Position numbers and translations under genes: made by a program
DNA from: Tremella fuciformis
Taxonomy: Eukaryota; Basidiomycota; Tremellomycetes; Tremellales; Tremellaceae
DNA: 64,000 bases
Direction: 5' to 3'
Assembly (NCBI GenBank): GCA_032768795.1
Contig: CP136496.1
Span: 1,364,001-1,428,000, forward strand
The notes under the pieces: generated by a model
Told to the model about the DNA's origin: nothing
Database searches by the model: none
Seen by the model: the letters and a program-made list of their open reading frames with translations, nothing else
Shown: in pieces, positions 43,037 through 54,099 of the stretch
How the letters are laid out: every line of letters starts with the position of its first letter
How positions within the stretch are numbered: the first letter of the stretch is position 1

Positions 43037-43666
43037 TCACTGCTCGCGCCCGGGTGAATGGGGTTCGTCATCATCATCGGCTGGCCCTTCGAGGAAGGGA
43101 TCATAAGATATCAGTGCGGAATAGAGCTTATGGGATTCCCTTCCCAGCACCGGATCCTGAGCTGACTTGAAGTGGGGACCGTCCTGCCAAGCCTCCGAGT
43201 AATGGATCGGCCAACTGGTCAGCGGCGTGCTCTCGTCGGTTTCTTCCACTGTTTGCGAGGTACGAGTATCGACGAACGTCTTGGCAGTTTGAGACGCCGT
43301 TGCTGGGCCGGCCTGGTCAAAGTCGACGAGGTCCCATAGGGCCTCGCATTCCGCCTTCTGCGCGTCGGAGGCTGACAGGTCATTGATCGACAGGTCAGCA
43401 GAAGATGTCGGGGTGTCGGCTGAAGTTGCCGGGACGTCGGTTGTGATAGTCTCGAGACTTTCCGTGATGGTCATGCGGCGCTTGGGCGACCTGCCTCCCA
43501 GATTGGTGCCGGCCGTGTTTTTCCTTGGCTTCTTCCTCACTGTCGGTGCTTGGGTGTCAAGGCCCGTAGAAGGCGGATTGAACTGCGCGGAGGCCGACGT
43601 GCTTTTGTCGCTTGGTGGTCGACCGTTGTCCGTGCGTGCCTGCGGCTTATGGCGTCGGGGTGGCAT
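43037..43666 (-). CDS. Hypothetical protein
   Basis: Single-exon frame of 209 residues from ATG 43666 (MPPRRHKPQARTDNGRPP). The first 70 residues are basic with clusters such as VRKKPRKN and SPKRRMT, consistent with nuclear location. The rest is acidic and Ser/Thr-rich, ending in a short D-rich run. It is mostly predicted disordered, with only one hydrophobic-patterned stretch (ECEALWDLVDFDQ). No domain is recognised. It lies tail-to-tail with the WDR48-type gene. Confidence 0.55.
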   Translation of the reverse strand: MPPRRHKPQARTDNGRPPSDKSTSASAQFNPPSTGLDTQAPTVRKKPRKNTAGTNLGGRSPKRRMTITESLETITTDVPATSADTPTSSADLSINDLSASDAQKAECEALWDLVDFDQAGPATASQTAKTFVDTRTSQTVEETDESTPLTSWPIHYSEAWQDGPHFKSAQDPVLGRESHKLYSALISYDPFLEGPADDDDEPHSPGREQ

Positions 43667-44120
43667 ATCGTTCTGTGGTTTGAAGGGTGCGTTGAATTGA
43701 GCTTCTTTCTGGGTGATATGGTGATGGTTTGAACATACAGCGCCTGGTCCAGGCCTTATCTAAGGCCGTCTCGTTCGCGTCGAGTTGGCTCTCCGATCAG
43801 ATTAGGGGAGGCAGTACAAAGGGTCCGGTCTGGCTTTCTGCGTATCTGCGACACTTGGCAAATTATACAGTCAGATACCCAAAAGACGCAGGGCTCTACC
43901 GTACTTCGTCGCGTACTCCACCGCGCCTCGGCCTGGTGGCATTGCATGAATACATGATGTGCAAGTCACTGATTGGACAGTCGAGGTCAAGGCTGTGATG
44001 CTCACCGCTCCTGTTTGACAGTGAGGTGCGGGGTGACAATGGAAAGGCGTGCGCTGGTGTCTCGCTTTGACACCCATAGTATTCGGGCATGGGGCAACAG
44101 CCACAGACAAAATTATGCAT
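43667..44120. other. Intergenic region
   Basis: About 450 bp between two minus-strand genes. No supported gene or repeat. Confidence 0.5.
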
Positions 44121-46241
44121 TCATGGGGAAGGGTCAGGTTTGGGAACATCACTACCCTCGCGGGGCGCCTCCTTCTTCTTCTTCTCCTCTGTAGCGAGCG
44201 GCCAGGCCATCTCCCAATCCTCCTGAATCTCTCCCATCGCTCTCAGGCTCTCTCCCATTGGTTTTATCATGAGGGTCGTGTCGTCTAAAGTGAACCCCAC
44301 CCAGCTCTCCCCAGCAGCGTCTGGGACCGAATTTTTCGAGTCCTGCCATATGATGGGACCGGTCAACCAAGATGGTTTAAGCATGGTGGGTTTGATGGTC
44401 AACCGGGATCTGATATCGTCACAAGTGACACCCATGATTGTGAGGTACTCTTGGTCGGTCAGCAGGGGCACAGGTTCTTCCTTTGTCTTCCCCTTATCAC
44501 CCTCAACAAGTGCAGAAGTTCCGGCGGACGACTCCTTTGGGACTGGTGGCCTGGACCCGACCGTAGTGGTACGCCTGCTGACTTTCGCCCCACCTTCGAC
44601 ATCACCCTCAACTGCAGAAGTTCCGGCGGACGACTCATCTGCGTCTCGTGGCTTGCGCTTAATCGTAATGGTGCGCCTCCGGACCTTCGCCCAGAATTCC
44701 GCACTGAGCTGGGCGGCAATGCCTGGTGCTACTTTAGCAGCCACTCTTGACAGGTATGCAGGAGTAAACCGCGTGTCGGGAGGGGCCCAGACACCGTATC
44801 TGGGAGGAGCCGCTTTACGTCGTGCCTTGCGCATTTTGGACATATCTTCATAAGTGGGCGGTGGATGCTTTCCCTTCATCGCTGCCGGATACCTAGCGAT
44901 AGACTCCCAAGGCTTCCTCCCGGCGTGTGCGTAAGCCTCGCCAGATGCCTCGGCACTTTGCGTCGTCGCAGGGCTGGGATCATTCTGGTAATCAGGGACG
45001 GTCAGGAGAGGGTCAACAATGCTATCGGTTGCGACAGTGAGTGGCAGCCAAAGAGGAGCGTATTCCGTCCGTTTGTCAAGAGTGTCCTCTTCGACCTTGG
45101 GCAAGAGCGTCAGGCAGACCTCATGAGGTTCCGCTTTGATACGCTCGGGGCGGCTCATGCCTGCCTCAGCAGGAGCTATTGGCTTCGTCCCCAGAGTGTC
45201 ACCACGACTCTTCGAATGGTCCTGCTGATCGTCCTCGTTGCCTGCCCTCCGCCACAAGAGCAACAAGGTGTCAAGACCTGGTGTCTGGGCGTGCTCGTCG
45301 GTCACTTGGGTCTGCGTGCACTCATTTGCCTCCACGATTTGAGGGGCAATACGCGCTCCATTGGCGGTCAAGATATCGTCATTCACCCCGAGCGGAACGA
45401 GGTAGTCAGAGGACGACTCGAGACCCGCGTAATACCACTTCAAACCCTCCTGAAGTAGCCTGCTTGTCAGCCCTTTGTGAACGAGCGTCCTCACTCACGC
45501 TTCCTCGGGATCCTGCTCCCTTTCGATAGTTTGTTCTTCGGGTTTGGCAACGAACGGTCCTCTCCCGTCCCAATTGCGGGCTATGGGATCCTCGACGAGA
45601 TCATCGGCGTCAGGCATCTCAGTGTCGGAGGCGCCGTGGTCCTCGCAAGAAGCGGTCACATCGAGAGCAGTCGTAGCTTGAGTTGAATGGACCTTGTTTC
45701 TTTTCACGAATCGTCCACGCCAGTCTCGCGGCCAGTACGCTGCCTGGGAGCGGGCAAATGGGAGTGGTGCAATCGTTGCATCTGAGGTTGCAGGGGGTAT
45801 GACAGAAGGACCTGTCGCACCGTCGAAGCTCTGGGTGGCAGCATCGGCAAACGCCCGGGCGTGAGACATGTCACTGACCGTGAGAGAAATGTCGCCTCCT
45901 TCAGCCTTGAGTCTCTTTGATTGCGATTGTCCTGACGTTGAGCCCAAGAGCTCCTGGCTCTTCTTTCCCTTGGACGAGGTGAGGTGCTGTTGCTGGCCAG
46001 CGACCGAGCGGTGGGACTGTGAATGGTCTGCTCCAAGCTCACTACCCCTCGCAGTGGGGTCCATCGTTGGCTGCAGGTGAGGCATATCAGTGCCGATGAC
46101 CGTGGAGTCCACGCTCGAGTACTGGGTGGTTGCTGGCTCTTGGGAGATGTTGCGTTCATAAAGCCTATGCCTGCCCAACCCTTCAGTTTGACTCTGCGGG
46201 CCTTCCTCAGAGCGGGGGGGTCTGCGAAAGGAAGCTCGCAT
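44121..46241 (-). CDS. Hypothetical protein with internal repeat
   Basis: Exons complement(44121–45459, 45499–46241), 693 residues, joined through a 39-bp intron (GTGAGT…AAGCAG). The start could be 46241 or a later in-frame ATG. Most of the protein is polar and probably disordered. A Trp/Arg-rich stretch YWPRDWRGRFVKRN lies near residue 187. Near residue 510 two adjacent units of about 34 residues each contain RRT-T and ESSAGTSA, an internal duplication. The C-terminal 120 residues (LTDQEYLTIMGVTC… WVGFTLDDTTLMI) look folded. No domain is recognised. Confidence 0.6.
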
Positions 46242-46737
46242 AAAAGAGGTGTCTCGACGTCTCAGCCATTCATTCCTACGCTACATCTGATGCACTGAGG
46301 AGCGTGTCATTCATTCCTACGCGTGGTAAATACCAGGTGGGACGAATGCCATGCCAACAGTCACAATTCGGTTCGGGACTTGCTTCTGACGTTTCTCACG
46401 GCATACTCCAGTGCCCGGGACATTGGTGACGCGGCGGCGTCGATCGCAGAAGCTGAGTCACAGCCTCGAGCCCCCTGCACCTCTGTAGCGTTGTTACTCC
46501 GAGCTGGCCCACCGAGTGGTCGAAACAAAGAAAAGACGATCTTGGCCGGTTGCTGAAGATCGACGTCGCTGTTCTGTTCTTTTTACGCCCGCTTGGCCGA
46601 TATGCCTGTTTGCTGGAGAGTAAGTAAGGGCTGCGGTGCGGCAACGAGCCGTCCAGGGGCCTGCTTTTGCGGGGTAGGGGCTGTAAACTTCCGTCCACTG
46701 CTACCGTAGCCCAGAAGCAGGCAAGAAAGAAGGAAAA
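46242..46737. other. Intergenic region left of the Helitron
   Basis: About 500 bp. It holds two direct copies of CATTCATTCCTACGC (around 46265 and 46309). No gene is supported. Confidence 0.5.
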
Positions 46738-46745
46738 CTAGGTAA

Positions 46746-46768
46746 ATCGGCGGTGGCGCGTCGCCGAT
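46746..46768 (-). repeat. Helitron 3' terminal hairpin
   Basis: Stem ATCGGCG (46746–46752) pairs with CGCCGAT (46762–46768) around a 9-base loop. In element orientation it stands four bases (TTAC) before the terminal CTAG, the classic Helitron termination signal. Confidence 0.85.
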
Positions 46769-46833
46769 GGGGCGTAGCTCTGACTCCGGAAAATTTTGGA
46801 CTTTTCATCTCTCATCTGTACATCTACATCAGA

Positions 46834-47369
46834 ATGGCTTTCCAGTCAGCTTTGTTCAAAAAAGCACTCAGGCAGCACCAGAGAGAGCAAAAAAAGCGAC
46901 ATCCCAACCCTCATGATGAGCACAAGCATTCCTGCTCTCAACAAAGCCGCCCACAGCCAGTCAGACACTCTCCCTATCACCCACCCCAGCAACAATCCTA
47001 CCTGCCTCCTGGGTCAGGCAAAGTCAATGGAGAGAAGAAGCCATGGGTGCCCAAAAGACCTGTTGTGAAGTCCTTGTGAGTCAGGCTCTCTCTTGGCATG
47101 ACACAAAGCTGACTTGTAGCTTCAATGGTCCAGTCACCAATCCCCAGACCTTCAGATTGCCCTTGTGGAAAAGTAGGATGCTGGATTGGCTGAGGAAGAT
47201 GAGAACACTCAGAGGAGGAGAAAGCCCACCTGGAACTCCTCTCTTCACTCCTCCCCCCACCCCTGAGCCTCCTACCTGGTCAGATCCCCCAACTCCTGCT
47301 GCTGATGATCCTGTGTGGGATGATTACAGACAGGAGATGGAGGCAGATAGAGGTAGTGTTAGTAGCTAG
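46834..47369 (+). CDS. Helitron accessory protein, unknown function
   Basis: Exons join(46834–47075, 47120–47369), 163 residues, start MAFQSALFKKALRQHQRE with a 44-bp intron (GTGAGT…TTGTAG). It lies just inside the Helitron 3' end and is convergent with RepHel. The N-terminal half is basic and His/Gln/Pro-rich (KALRQHQREQKKR), the C-terminal half Pro/Asp/Glu-rich with a WLRKMRTLRGG stretch. It has no transposase or nuclease motif. Base use matches the element, not the host: the gene body from 46950 on has no CpG. It could be an element gene or captured cargo. Confidence 0.65.
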
Positions 47370-47500
47370 AGAGAGCACAATGACATGCATACACCCCATG
47401 AACTTGAGATTCAGCTGATGCATCAAACACTCAGAGTCATGCTTGATCAACTTTTATTCAGTCTACCTATGCATTGTCATTCATCTTTTTCTCTATACAT

Positions 47501-50500
47501 TTATTCTGTCATCTGAAGCATCTGACGTCTAGACGCATCCCTTGCTGCCAATACACGTCCTGATACTCCCCCCCTTCTACTCTCTGTGTTCAAGCTGTTC
47601 AATCTTGCCCAATCAAAGCCTGGCTTGAAAGCAAGGCCCTCCAGAGATCTTGCTCTTGAGATTGCCACAAATGTCAATCCCGTTGAGAAGTCGGCTGAAC
47701 CAAGATCAATCACTGCCTTGTCCAGCGTCATACCCTGTGATTTGTGTATGGTGATAGCAAATGCAAGCTGCAGTGGCAGCTGGCGTCGAGAGCACCGCTG
47801 CCCGTTTGTTGTCTCCCATCTGGCTGTATGGGGCACAATGGGAACCAGTGGTATGTTGTCTGTGGTGTGCCAGGGTGTTGGTCCAGTGTAGGATGGGAAG
47901 GCGACCATGACCACAGAAGGAACAGATTGATGAGGAGGCTCAGATGGTGAGAGCCCAATCTGATATACTGTGCCCCTGGTGCCATTGACCAATCCCTGCT
48001 CGATCCAGAGGTTGCGAGAAAGCATGACTTGAGCACCAATCATGAGGAAGACAGCAGGAGCAAGCCCCTGTGCCTGTTCCTCTGAAGCCTGGGCTGCTCC
48101 TACCCCTGTGTGCTGAGCCAGAGAGCGCAGTACAGGCTGTCCAGAGCGAGCCAAAGTGTGTAGGTTGATCTCGGAGACACTCTGCTTTGTTGCACAAAGA
48201 CATACAGCATCTTGAAAGGCCTGCTGAGATGCCGGGGAAAGGTTCCCCCAGAAGCGAGAGGACAGAAGGGTGTAGTCCTCCTGTTGAGGTGTCCCGGTGT
48301 GCAGGCGAGCAAGGGTTGCTTTGAAGGCAGTGGTGGTAGGGTCGGAGCCTTCCTGCCTCATAACAGCATCAAGCTGAACGCTCTCAGTGAAAGCAAGGTA
48401 GATATCTCGGCCAATGTTGCTGAGCCTGCCTAGATAGGAGGTTTTTGTCGAGCGTGCAGTGTTGTACAGTGGAGTGTCTCCCACAGGGGGCAGTTGACCA
48501 AAGTCGCCAATGAGCAGGACAGACAGACCGGCAAAGGGCAAGTACGCTGTCGACGGAAAGATTTGACCAAGAGCAAGGTTGATTCTCCCCAAGGCCGCCC
48601 TTCCAACCATGCTTTTCTCATCAATGATGAGGTATCGTGTCCCATGCCACTCTTCCTGGAGGCTGGCAAGCTTTCCCTCTCCAAGCTTGTCATGACTTTC
48701 CTCTATTGAGCCTCCAAGACCAAGGGCAGCATGGTATGTTGAACCAGCAATGTTGAATGCCGCCACACCCGTGGGGGCAAGCCGGCGGACAATGGGATTT
48801 GTGCTGAAGTCGAGATTGTTGTGCTGCCCAGATTGGAGCCCTTGAAGAGCTTGGGATATGGCGTCAATGAGGAAGGATTTGCCTGTTCCTGCTGTCCCAT
48901 CGATGTTGAGGAGTATTTGAGGGACTGACTCTCCAGAGAGCAGACGGTTGGCATGGCGCAAGACCTTGTCAAAGATGAGGCGCTGTGTGGTGTTGAGTAG
49001 TTGGGGATCGACAGTGTTGCGAGCTACAGAAGGCTGAGACTGCTTGGTCAGCTCACAGTATGCAGTGGATTGTAGGCCACTGCTCACCTTCTTGCGTTCG
49101 GTTTCTAAGTAGCTTGCCCTCTCTCCTATACCATCTGATCCCCACTCCCTCCCCACTGCTTCCCAATCGTGGGAAGTATCAATATCACGTGCTCCAAGCA
49201 GTGGCCCATTCCACCCATCTTCATCAAACTGAGGGCCCATTCCAGCCAGAACTTGCCAGTCATCAAGCTCGTGGTCATTGACTTCTTCACCCTCAGAAAA
49301 CTCTGAGTCACTGTCGTTTTCATTGTCACCCTGTTGTTGACGGATGGGTCGCTTGGGCAATGTGTCTTGGTGCCCCTCTGGGTGGTCCTCAGTACAGCGA
49401 GAAAAAGCTTCTGTCCAGGATTCGTCATCAAGCTTGAGCTCTGAAGGGTGTCGATGAGGATGGTGGAGTAGTAACTTTGCCCGGCACCAGTTTTGGTGAT
49501 CCTCAGACTGAGGGTCTGATGGATAATACAGCGGCCAGAGAATGATGATCTTTGGGTGCTTCCTTCGAGTGGCGTTGCGACCTTGTTTCCGGTAGAATTG
49601 AAACCATTCGTACAGGCTGATGCCCTCATGCTCTGGCTGGCGTGCCAAGTAGGCATCGTGCCAGTCTTGCTCCTCCACACCTTGGTCCAGTCCCTCATCT
49701 TCCTGCCTCTGCCTCAGGCGTCTCTGTCTCTTTTCCAGTATGCAGAGTGTGCCAAACTCTCGTGATGCAGACATCATATGTCGACCAAAGAGCTGATGAC
49801 AGACTTCCTGAGCACTGTAATCCCTCTCGGTGACAATGCGGCTGAGCATCTTCTGGAAGACAATTCGTGAAGATGTTTCTTGCTCCAGGCGGGTTGAGAT
49901 AGCCTGCATTATCTCGCCAAAGTTGTTGGATGGTTTTTCGCATTTTGAAGCATACTTGGAGATGTAGGAGGCAACTGCACGGGGATCTGTGCATGGACTG
50001 ATGTCGGAGTTGGCTCGCCATCCCAGTGCAGTGACTGCATTGTAACTGTTGAGGTGGGTGTCGTTGCGTGGTGTGATGAGTTGCTTGTTTCTGTTGGGAT
50101 TGACAACCAGTCGGAGTTCTGTCTCCAGCTCCTTGGGGAACTTGAAGCGACAGACAAGCGGACTGTTGGGAGGAGATCCTTTTGGGCGGCGAAGACAATA
50201 GGCAGTGCACCTCGTGTGCCTCTGGACACGGTTGAGCATCTGTGCCAGATCTTTGAAGCGAAAGATGATTTCGTCGCTACTGTGGGCAGAGGGGTGCTTT
50301 GGATGAGGCGGAATGTCCTCTCCAGGATTGATGGTTGACACTCTGGTGGACCAGAAGTCAAGGAATTCCTGGACACTGTCCGGATTGTTGATATCAAGGG
50401 TGTCTGGGGATGGCGCCCCCTTGAGCCAAACCAGTCCATGGACATGGCTGGAGCCTCGATTTTGCCATTCAAAGCGATACCACCAGTCCTCTATTCCAAG

Positions 50501-52826
50501 CAGGGGTTTGAGGACCTTGGCCAAGAACAGCTCAAATCTTCGATAGAACCAGCAAGCTGCAATTGCTGGGTTCTCATTGACGTTCTTGGCATTGATGCGT
50601 TGTCGATCAGGTTCGCTCATAGTTGGTAGCGCTTGGTCCGGCATGTGGACGTGGAGATCTGGCCACTGAAGATCCGCAGCTGAGAATGTGATGAAAGCAT
50701 GTGGAGTGCCCAGTTGACGGATCATTGCAGCAAGATTGCGACTCTGCTGTGCCCAGTAGGGTGGTGTTCCGGTTAAGGTGGCTGCTGATCGTCGCACTCG
50801 AGATGCCAGCTGCTTGGCTGGGTCGGACACCATGGCAGCAATGTCTGCAGCAGAGAGGGCTCGGTCCTCTTCATTCCGGCTGACATAGAAGCAGGAGAGC
50901 CGTTTTGCTCGCCACCTCATGATGCAGTTGAAGGCATAATAGCTGACTGTCAGCTTGGCTTAATGCTGAGAGATGCACTCACCGGAATCGAGGGTGTTTT
51001 GCAAACCTTCCATCCTGATAGTAGAGCAGGTGACGGAAGTAGTCTGAATCACGTATTGTGGTAGGCCGTTGTTGATGCAGATCCCCCTGGCCGGTGGGGA
51101 AGAGGAAGGGGAAGGCCTTGGTGAGGAATGGGTTGCTGATGTCGTGCTCATTGATTGGAGTGGAATGCAGCACAGGTCCAGTGAGGAGCAGGGGTGCTGG
51201 TGGTCCTCCATCCACCACCTGTTCCAGTGCTTCCCGGATCTCCTCCACAATATTGTTGCCTTCTCCAAGGTTTGGTATAGCCAGCTCTGGCAAGCTTGTC
51301 TCCTCTGCTGACTCCTGCTCAACTGGCCCAGTGTCAGGCTCAGGTGCGCTGTACTGCACCTCCTCCAAGTTGACAGACCGCAGCTGATGGAAGACAGAAC
51401 CGTTTTCAGGAAGGGAATTGATTGCTTCCCAGTTGATCTCGACATTCTGAAAGGCTGGATGGAAGTGTTGTAGTGCTTGCAGGTTTGCGAGAATGCGTGA
51501 CCGCTGGACTTGGAACTCTGGTCGGCGTGCAAAATCCTCTGAGGGATTGGCAGCGTTGGCGGGGGCTTGGGCATTTGTCGGCTTGATGATGAGAACATCA
51601 AGGTCGGTGACGGTGAGGGGAAGTCGAGAGAGGAATCTGCCACTGTCATGGGCATAGAGACAGGTGTGGCCTCCGTATTTGGTTTGTCCACCACCAACGC
51701 GCCATGTTTGAAGCAGCACATGGTAGGGAGAGAGGAGCATCTCTTCCACCTGTGAGGGCAAGTCAGGGACTGCTCTGCCAGCTGCACGGCACAGTTCCTG
51801 CAGAGAAGGACCTGTGAAGTCAGTCATGAGAAGCACATACAATCCTGGACACTGACCTGGATCCATACAGTTGGCAGATGTCCATTTCTCCCCATCAATT
51901 TGACAACGTGAACATTTACCCTGTTGGACCTTGAGTCCAAACCATTTCTCATTGCAGTTCTCGCAAGTCTCCATCGTCTCAGCTGCCATTGCTGAGTGGA
52001 AGTCCCCAATACACCCAATGGCAGCTTCAGAGAGGCAGATGTCGTCAAGATCGTTGGGTGTTGCAGGAATGGGCAGGAAGGCATTGCCCAGCATGTCGAC
52101 TGAGAGGGATGACTGAGTTGACTGTTGTCGACGATGATAGGCTGCTCTGGAGGATTCGCGACAGGTGCTGCAAGTCTTGAAGCGGCGAGAGGCTGTCCCT
52201 GCTTGGAGAAACTCGGAATGTTCTTTCCAGGTCTTGCACTTGAAGCAGCGTGACTGTCCAGCATGGCGATCCAGGCGTGGTGGTGGGGCTGGTGGCTGTT
52301 CTGTGACTCGGTGTGCAGCACCTTGAGGCGGGCTGGGCGGAGTGGCGTAGGGCAGTTGAGGTGCACGTCTGGTTCGTGTGGGGCGGCCAAGCTCTACAGG
52401 ATGTAGATCCTGGTTGCGACGTGGTGTTGGTGAGGTGACCTCATGGCGCGGGCGTGGAAGACCTCTCTGTGTACCAGGCGTAGGCTGAGAGCCTGGGGTG
52501 ACTGGTGGCAATGGCCGGGTTGTGCGAGTGGGTGTGCCTGGCGCTGATTGGGAGTGATGCTGCTCCAAGCAAGATTGGCATGTGTTGCGTGGGCGACCTC
52601 GATTGTCTCGAAATCGAGGAGTGGCAAAGGTGAAGCCACATTTGATGCACTCAGCATGACCATGCCGTGACCGGGGTGTTGCAAGTGGGACTGGCGGTTG
52701 TTTGCGACAGAAGGAGCATGTTTTGAAGAAGTCGCTGCTGCCCCGCCCTGAAGAAGCCTTCCGAAAGTGATCACCATTGAGAGTTGTGTGCTGACCCAAA
52801 CAGCGTTGGCCTCGAGAGCAGTGCAT
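47501..52826 (-). CDS. Helitron Rep–helicase (RepHel)
   Basis: Exons complement(47501–50942, 50983–52826), 1761 residues. Order: an N-terminal Cys-rich region with several CX2C pairs ([24 protein letters not shown]), the Helitron N-domain ending [17 protein letters not shown], then after the intron the HUH nuclease with HVH near residue 781 and the two catalytic Tyr in [10 protein letters not shown] (941 and 945). A PIF1-type helicase follows: Walker [10 protein letters not shown] near 1297, [21 protein letters not shown] and [13 protein letters not shown], ending with VAISRARS. All motifs look intact, so rolling-circle transposition is plausible. The frame extends upstream to an ATG at 52922, but an acceptor-like TTGCAG directly before 52826 favours this start. 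Confidence 0.95.
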
Positions 52827-53199
52827 TGCTGCAATATCTGGGACTTTCTGCATCAGTATGTGCATGCATCGCTTGAAGGCAAAGCTCACATTGATGTTAT
52901 GGACAAGCCAACACTTGATCATGCATCAACTTGCAAGAAGTTCAGCTGTACTCATCAGCCCATGCATGCATGACAGAAGAATGGGCGACTTACAGTGGGT
53001 CCAAAGTTAGGCATGCAATAGGAAGTGAGAAGATTAGGTGTGCAAGGCAAGCCAGGCAGCCTGAAATCTCTAAGTGCTCCGGAATTTCTTTATTTGATCC
53101 CCCCACATAAACAGTCAAACTGCCAGGGCTTCGCCAGATTTGAGTAGAGAGGGGGATGAGGATGAAAATTCAAAGTCCCCTCCACCCTTATACCCAGCC

Positions 53200-53400
53200 T
53201 GCCGGAAAATTTTTATTTGGCCCCCCCACTTACCGTTTTCGTTCCAGGGACACCCGCAGAATTCAGCACCGTAAGAGCTACGCTGATTAGGATTGTGCTG
53301 ATGAAATCAGAATGGCCGGAATTTTCTTATTTAATTCCCCCATTTACCGTTTTCGTTCCAGGGACACCCGCAGAAATTCGCCCCGTAAGAGCTACGCTGA
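53200..53400. repeat. Tandem duplication at the Helitron 5' end
   Basis: About 87 bp at 53200–53286 recurs at 53314–53400 (114-bp spacing). Each copy runs from CCGGAA…TTATTT through a run of C to the conserved CCAGGGACACCCGCAGAA and ends GTAAGAGCTACGCTGA. Sequence diverges directly after each CTGA, which marks a terminus. A more diverged third unit starts at 53079 (CCGGAATTTCTTTATTTG). Confidence 0.75.
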
Positions 53401-54099
53401 AAAGAGGGCAAGGGCCAGGTCCAGCGAAGTGAATCGTCATTTAGCTCTTCTCTTCCCCTCTCGCTGGCGTCTGGGAGGAAGAAGGCGGTCAGGGGGGCGT
53501 CGGTCGCAGCATGACGTTCACCTTGTCTTGTTGAGAGGAGAGAAGCCTGGCCCAGCGCTCCAAGGTTGATCGCCGTTTACGTACGCCGGCCAGTCGCCGT
53601 TGACAGCCTGGACCAGCCAGAGAGAGCAGCAAAGAGAATAGGTCGTGTGGAATTCGTCGACCAGTTGTAGCTTTGTCAAAGACCATTTCATTCCAGACAG
53701 CATCGTCTGGCAGCATAGCATCGCATAGCACGACCATACCCCTCCGAGCGGCGTTCCCGCTGCGCAGCCCACCTATCCGCTGCAATTGTTGACGCCCATT
53801 TGCCCCCGAGGTGCCGACGTCATATCCCCTCCTCCGGACGCGGCGTCGCTGTCTCCGACCTCGCCGACGACAAAAAAGACGGCCACGGCCTCCAACAACG
53901 GGCGCGGCGCGGGACGTCGAGCGGCGTCACCGTCACCACTACCCCTCGGAAGACCACTCCCAACCCACAGCACTCTCGCGACTGCGTCCCTTTCCAAAAG
54001 CGAGATGATATAGGACACATATACACGCATGTCCTCTTGACTCTCGCTCACTGAAACCCACTGCACCTTCGCTTCGCCTCGCCTCGACGCATTCCGACC
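53401..54099. other. Intergenic region
   Basis: About 700 bp between the Helitron and the next start codon. It is GC-rich and CpG-rich again, unlike the element. Short minus-strand frames are present but show no protein character. Confidence 0.5.

Larger units (their letters stand above)
46738..53286 (-). mobile_element. Helitron (Helentron-like termini), RepHel on minus strand
   Basis: Left end: host A then CTAG (46738–46741) followed by a 7-bp-stem hairpin at 46746–46768. In element orientation this is a 3' end of hairpin, four bases, CTAG, then host T. Right end: a 5' terminus TCAGCGTAGCTCT (element orientation) ending at 53286, preceded by host A. The 10-bp GCGTAGCTCT recurs inverted just inside the 3' hairpin (46773–46782), an asymmetric terminal inverted repeat as in Helitron2/Helentron elements. 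A second copy of the 5' terminus ends at 53400, so the right boundary may be either. The element carries RepHel and one accessory gene facing it. Confidence 0.85.

Noticed and set aside
53079..53156. Helitron right end at 53156 (TCCCCCTCTCTACTC)
   Set aside because: It also starts with TC and is followed by T, but the duplicated TCAGCGTAGCTCT ends and their inverted partner inside the 3' hairpin are a stronger terminus.
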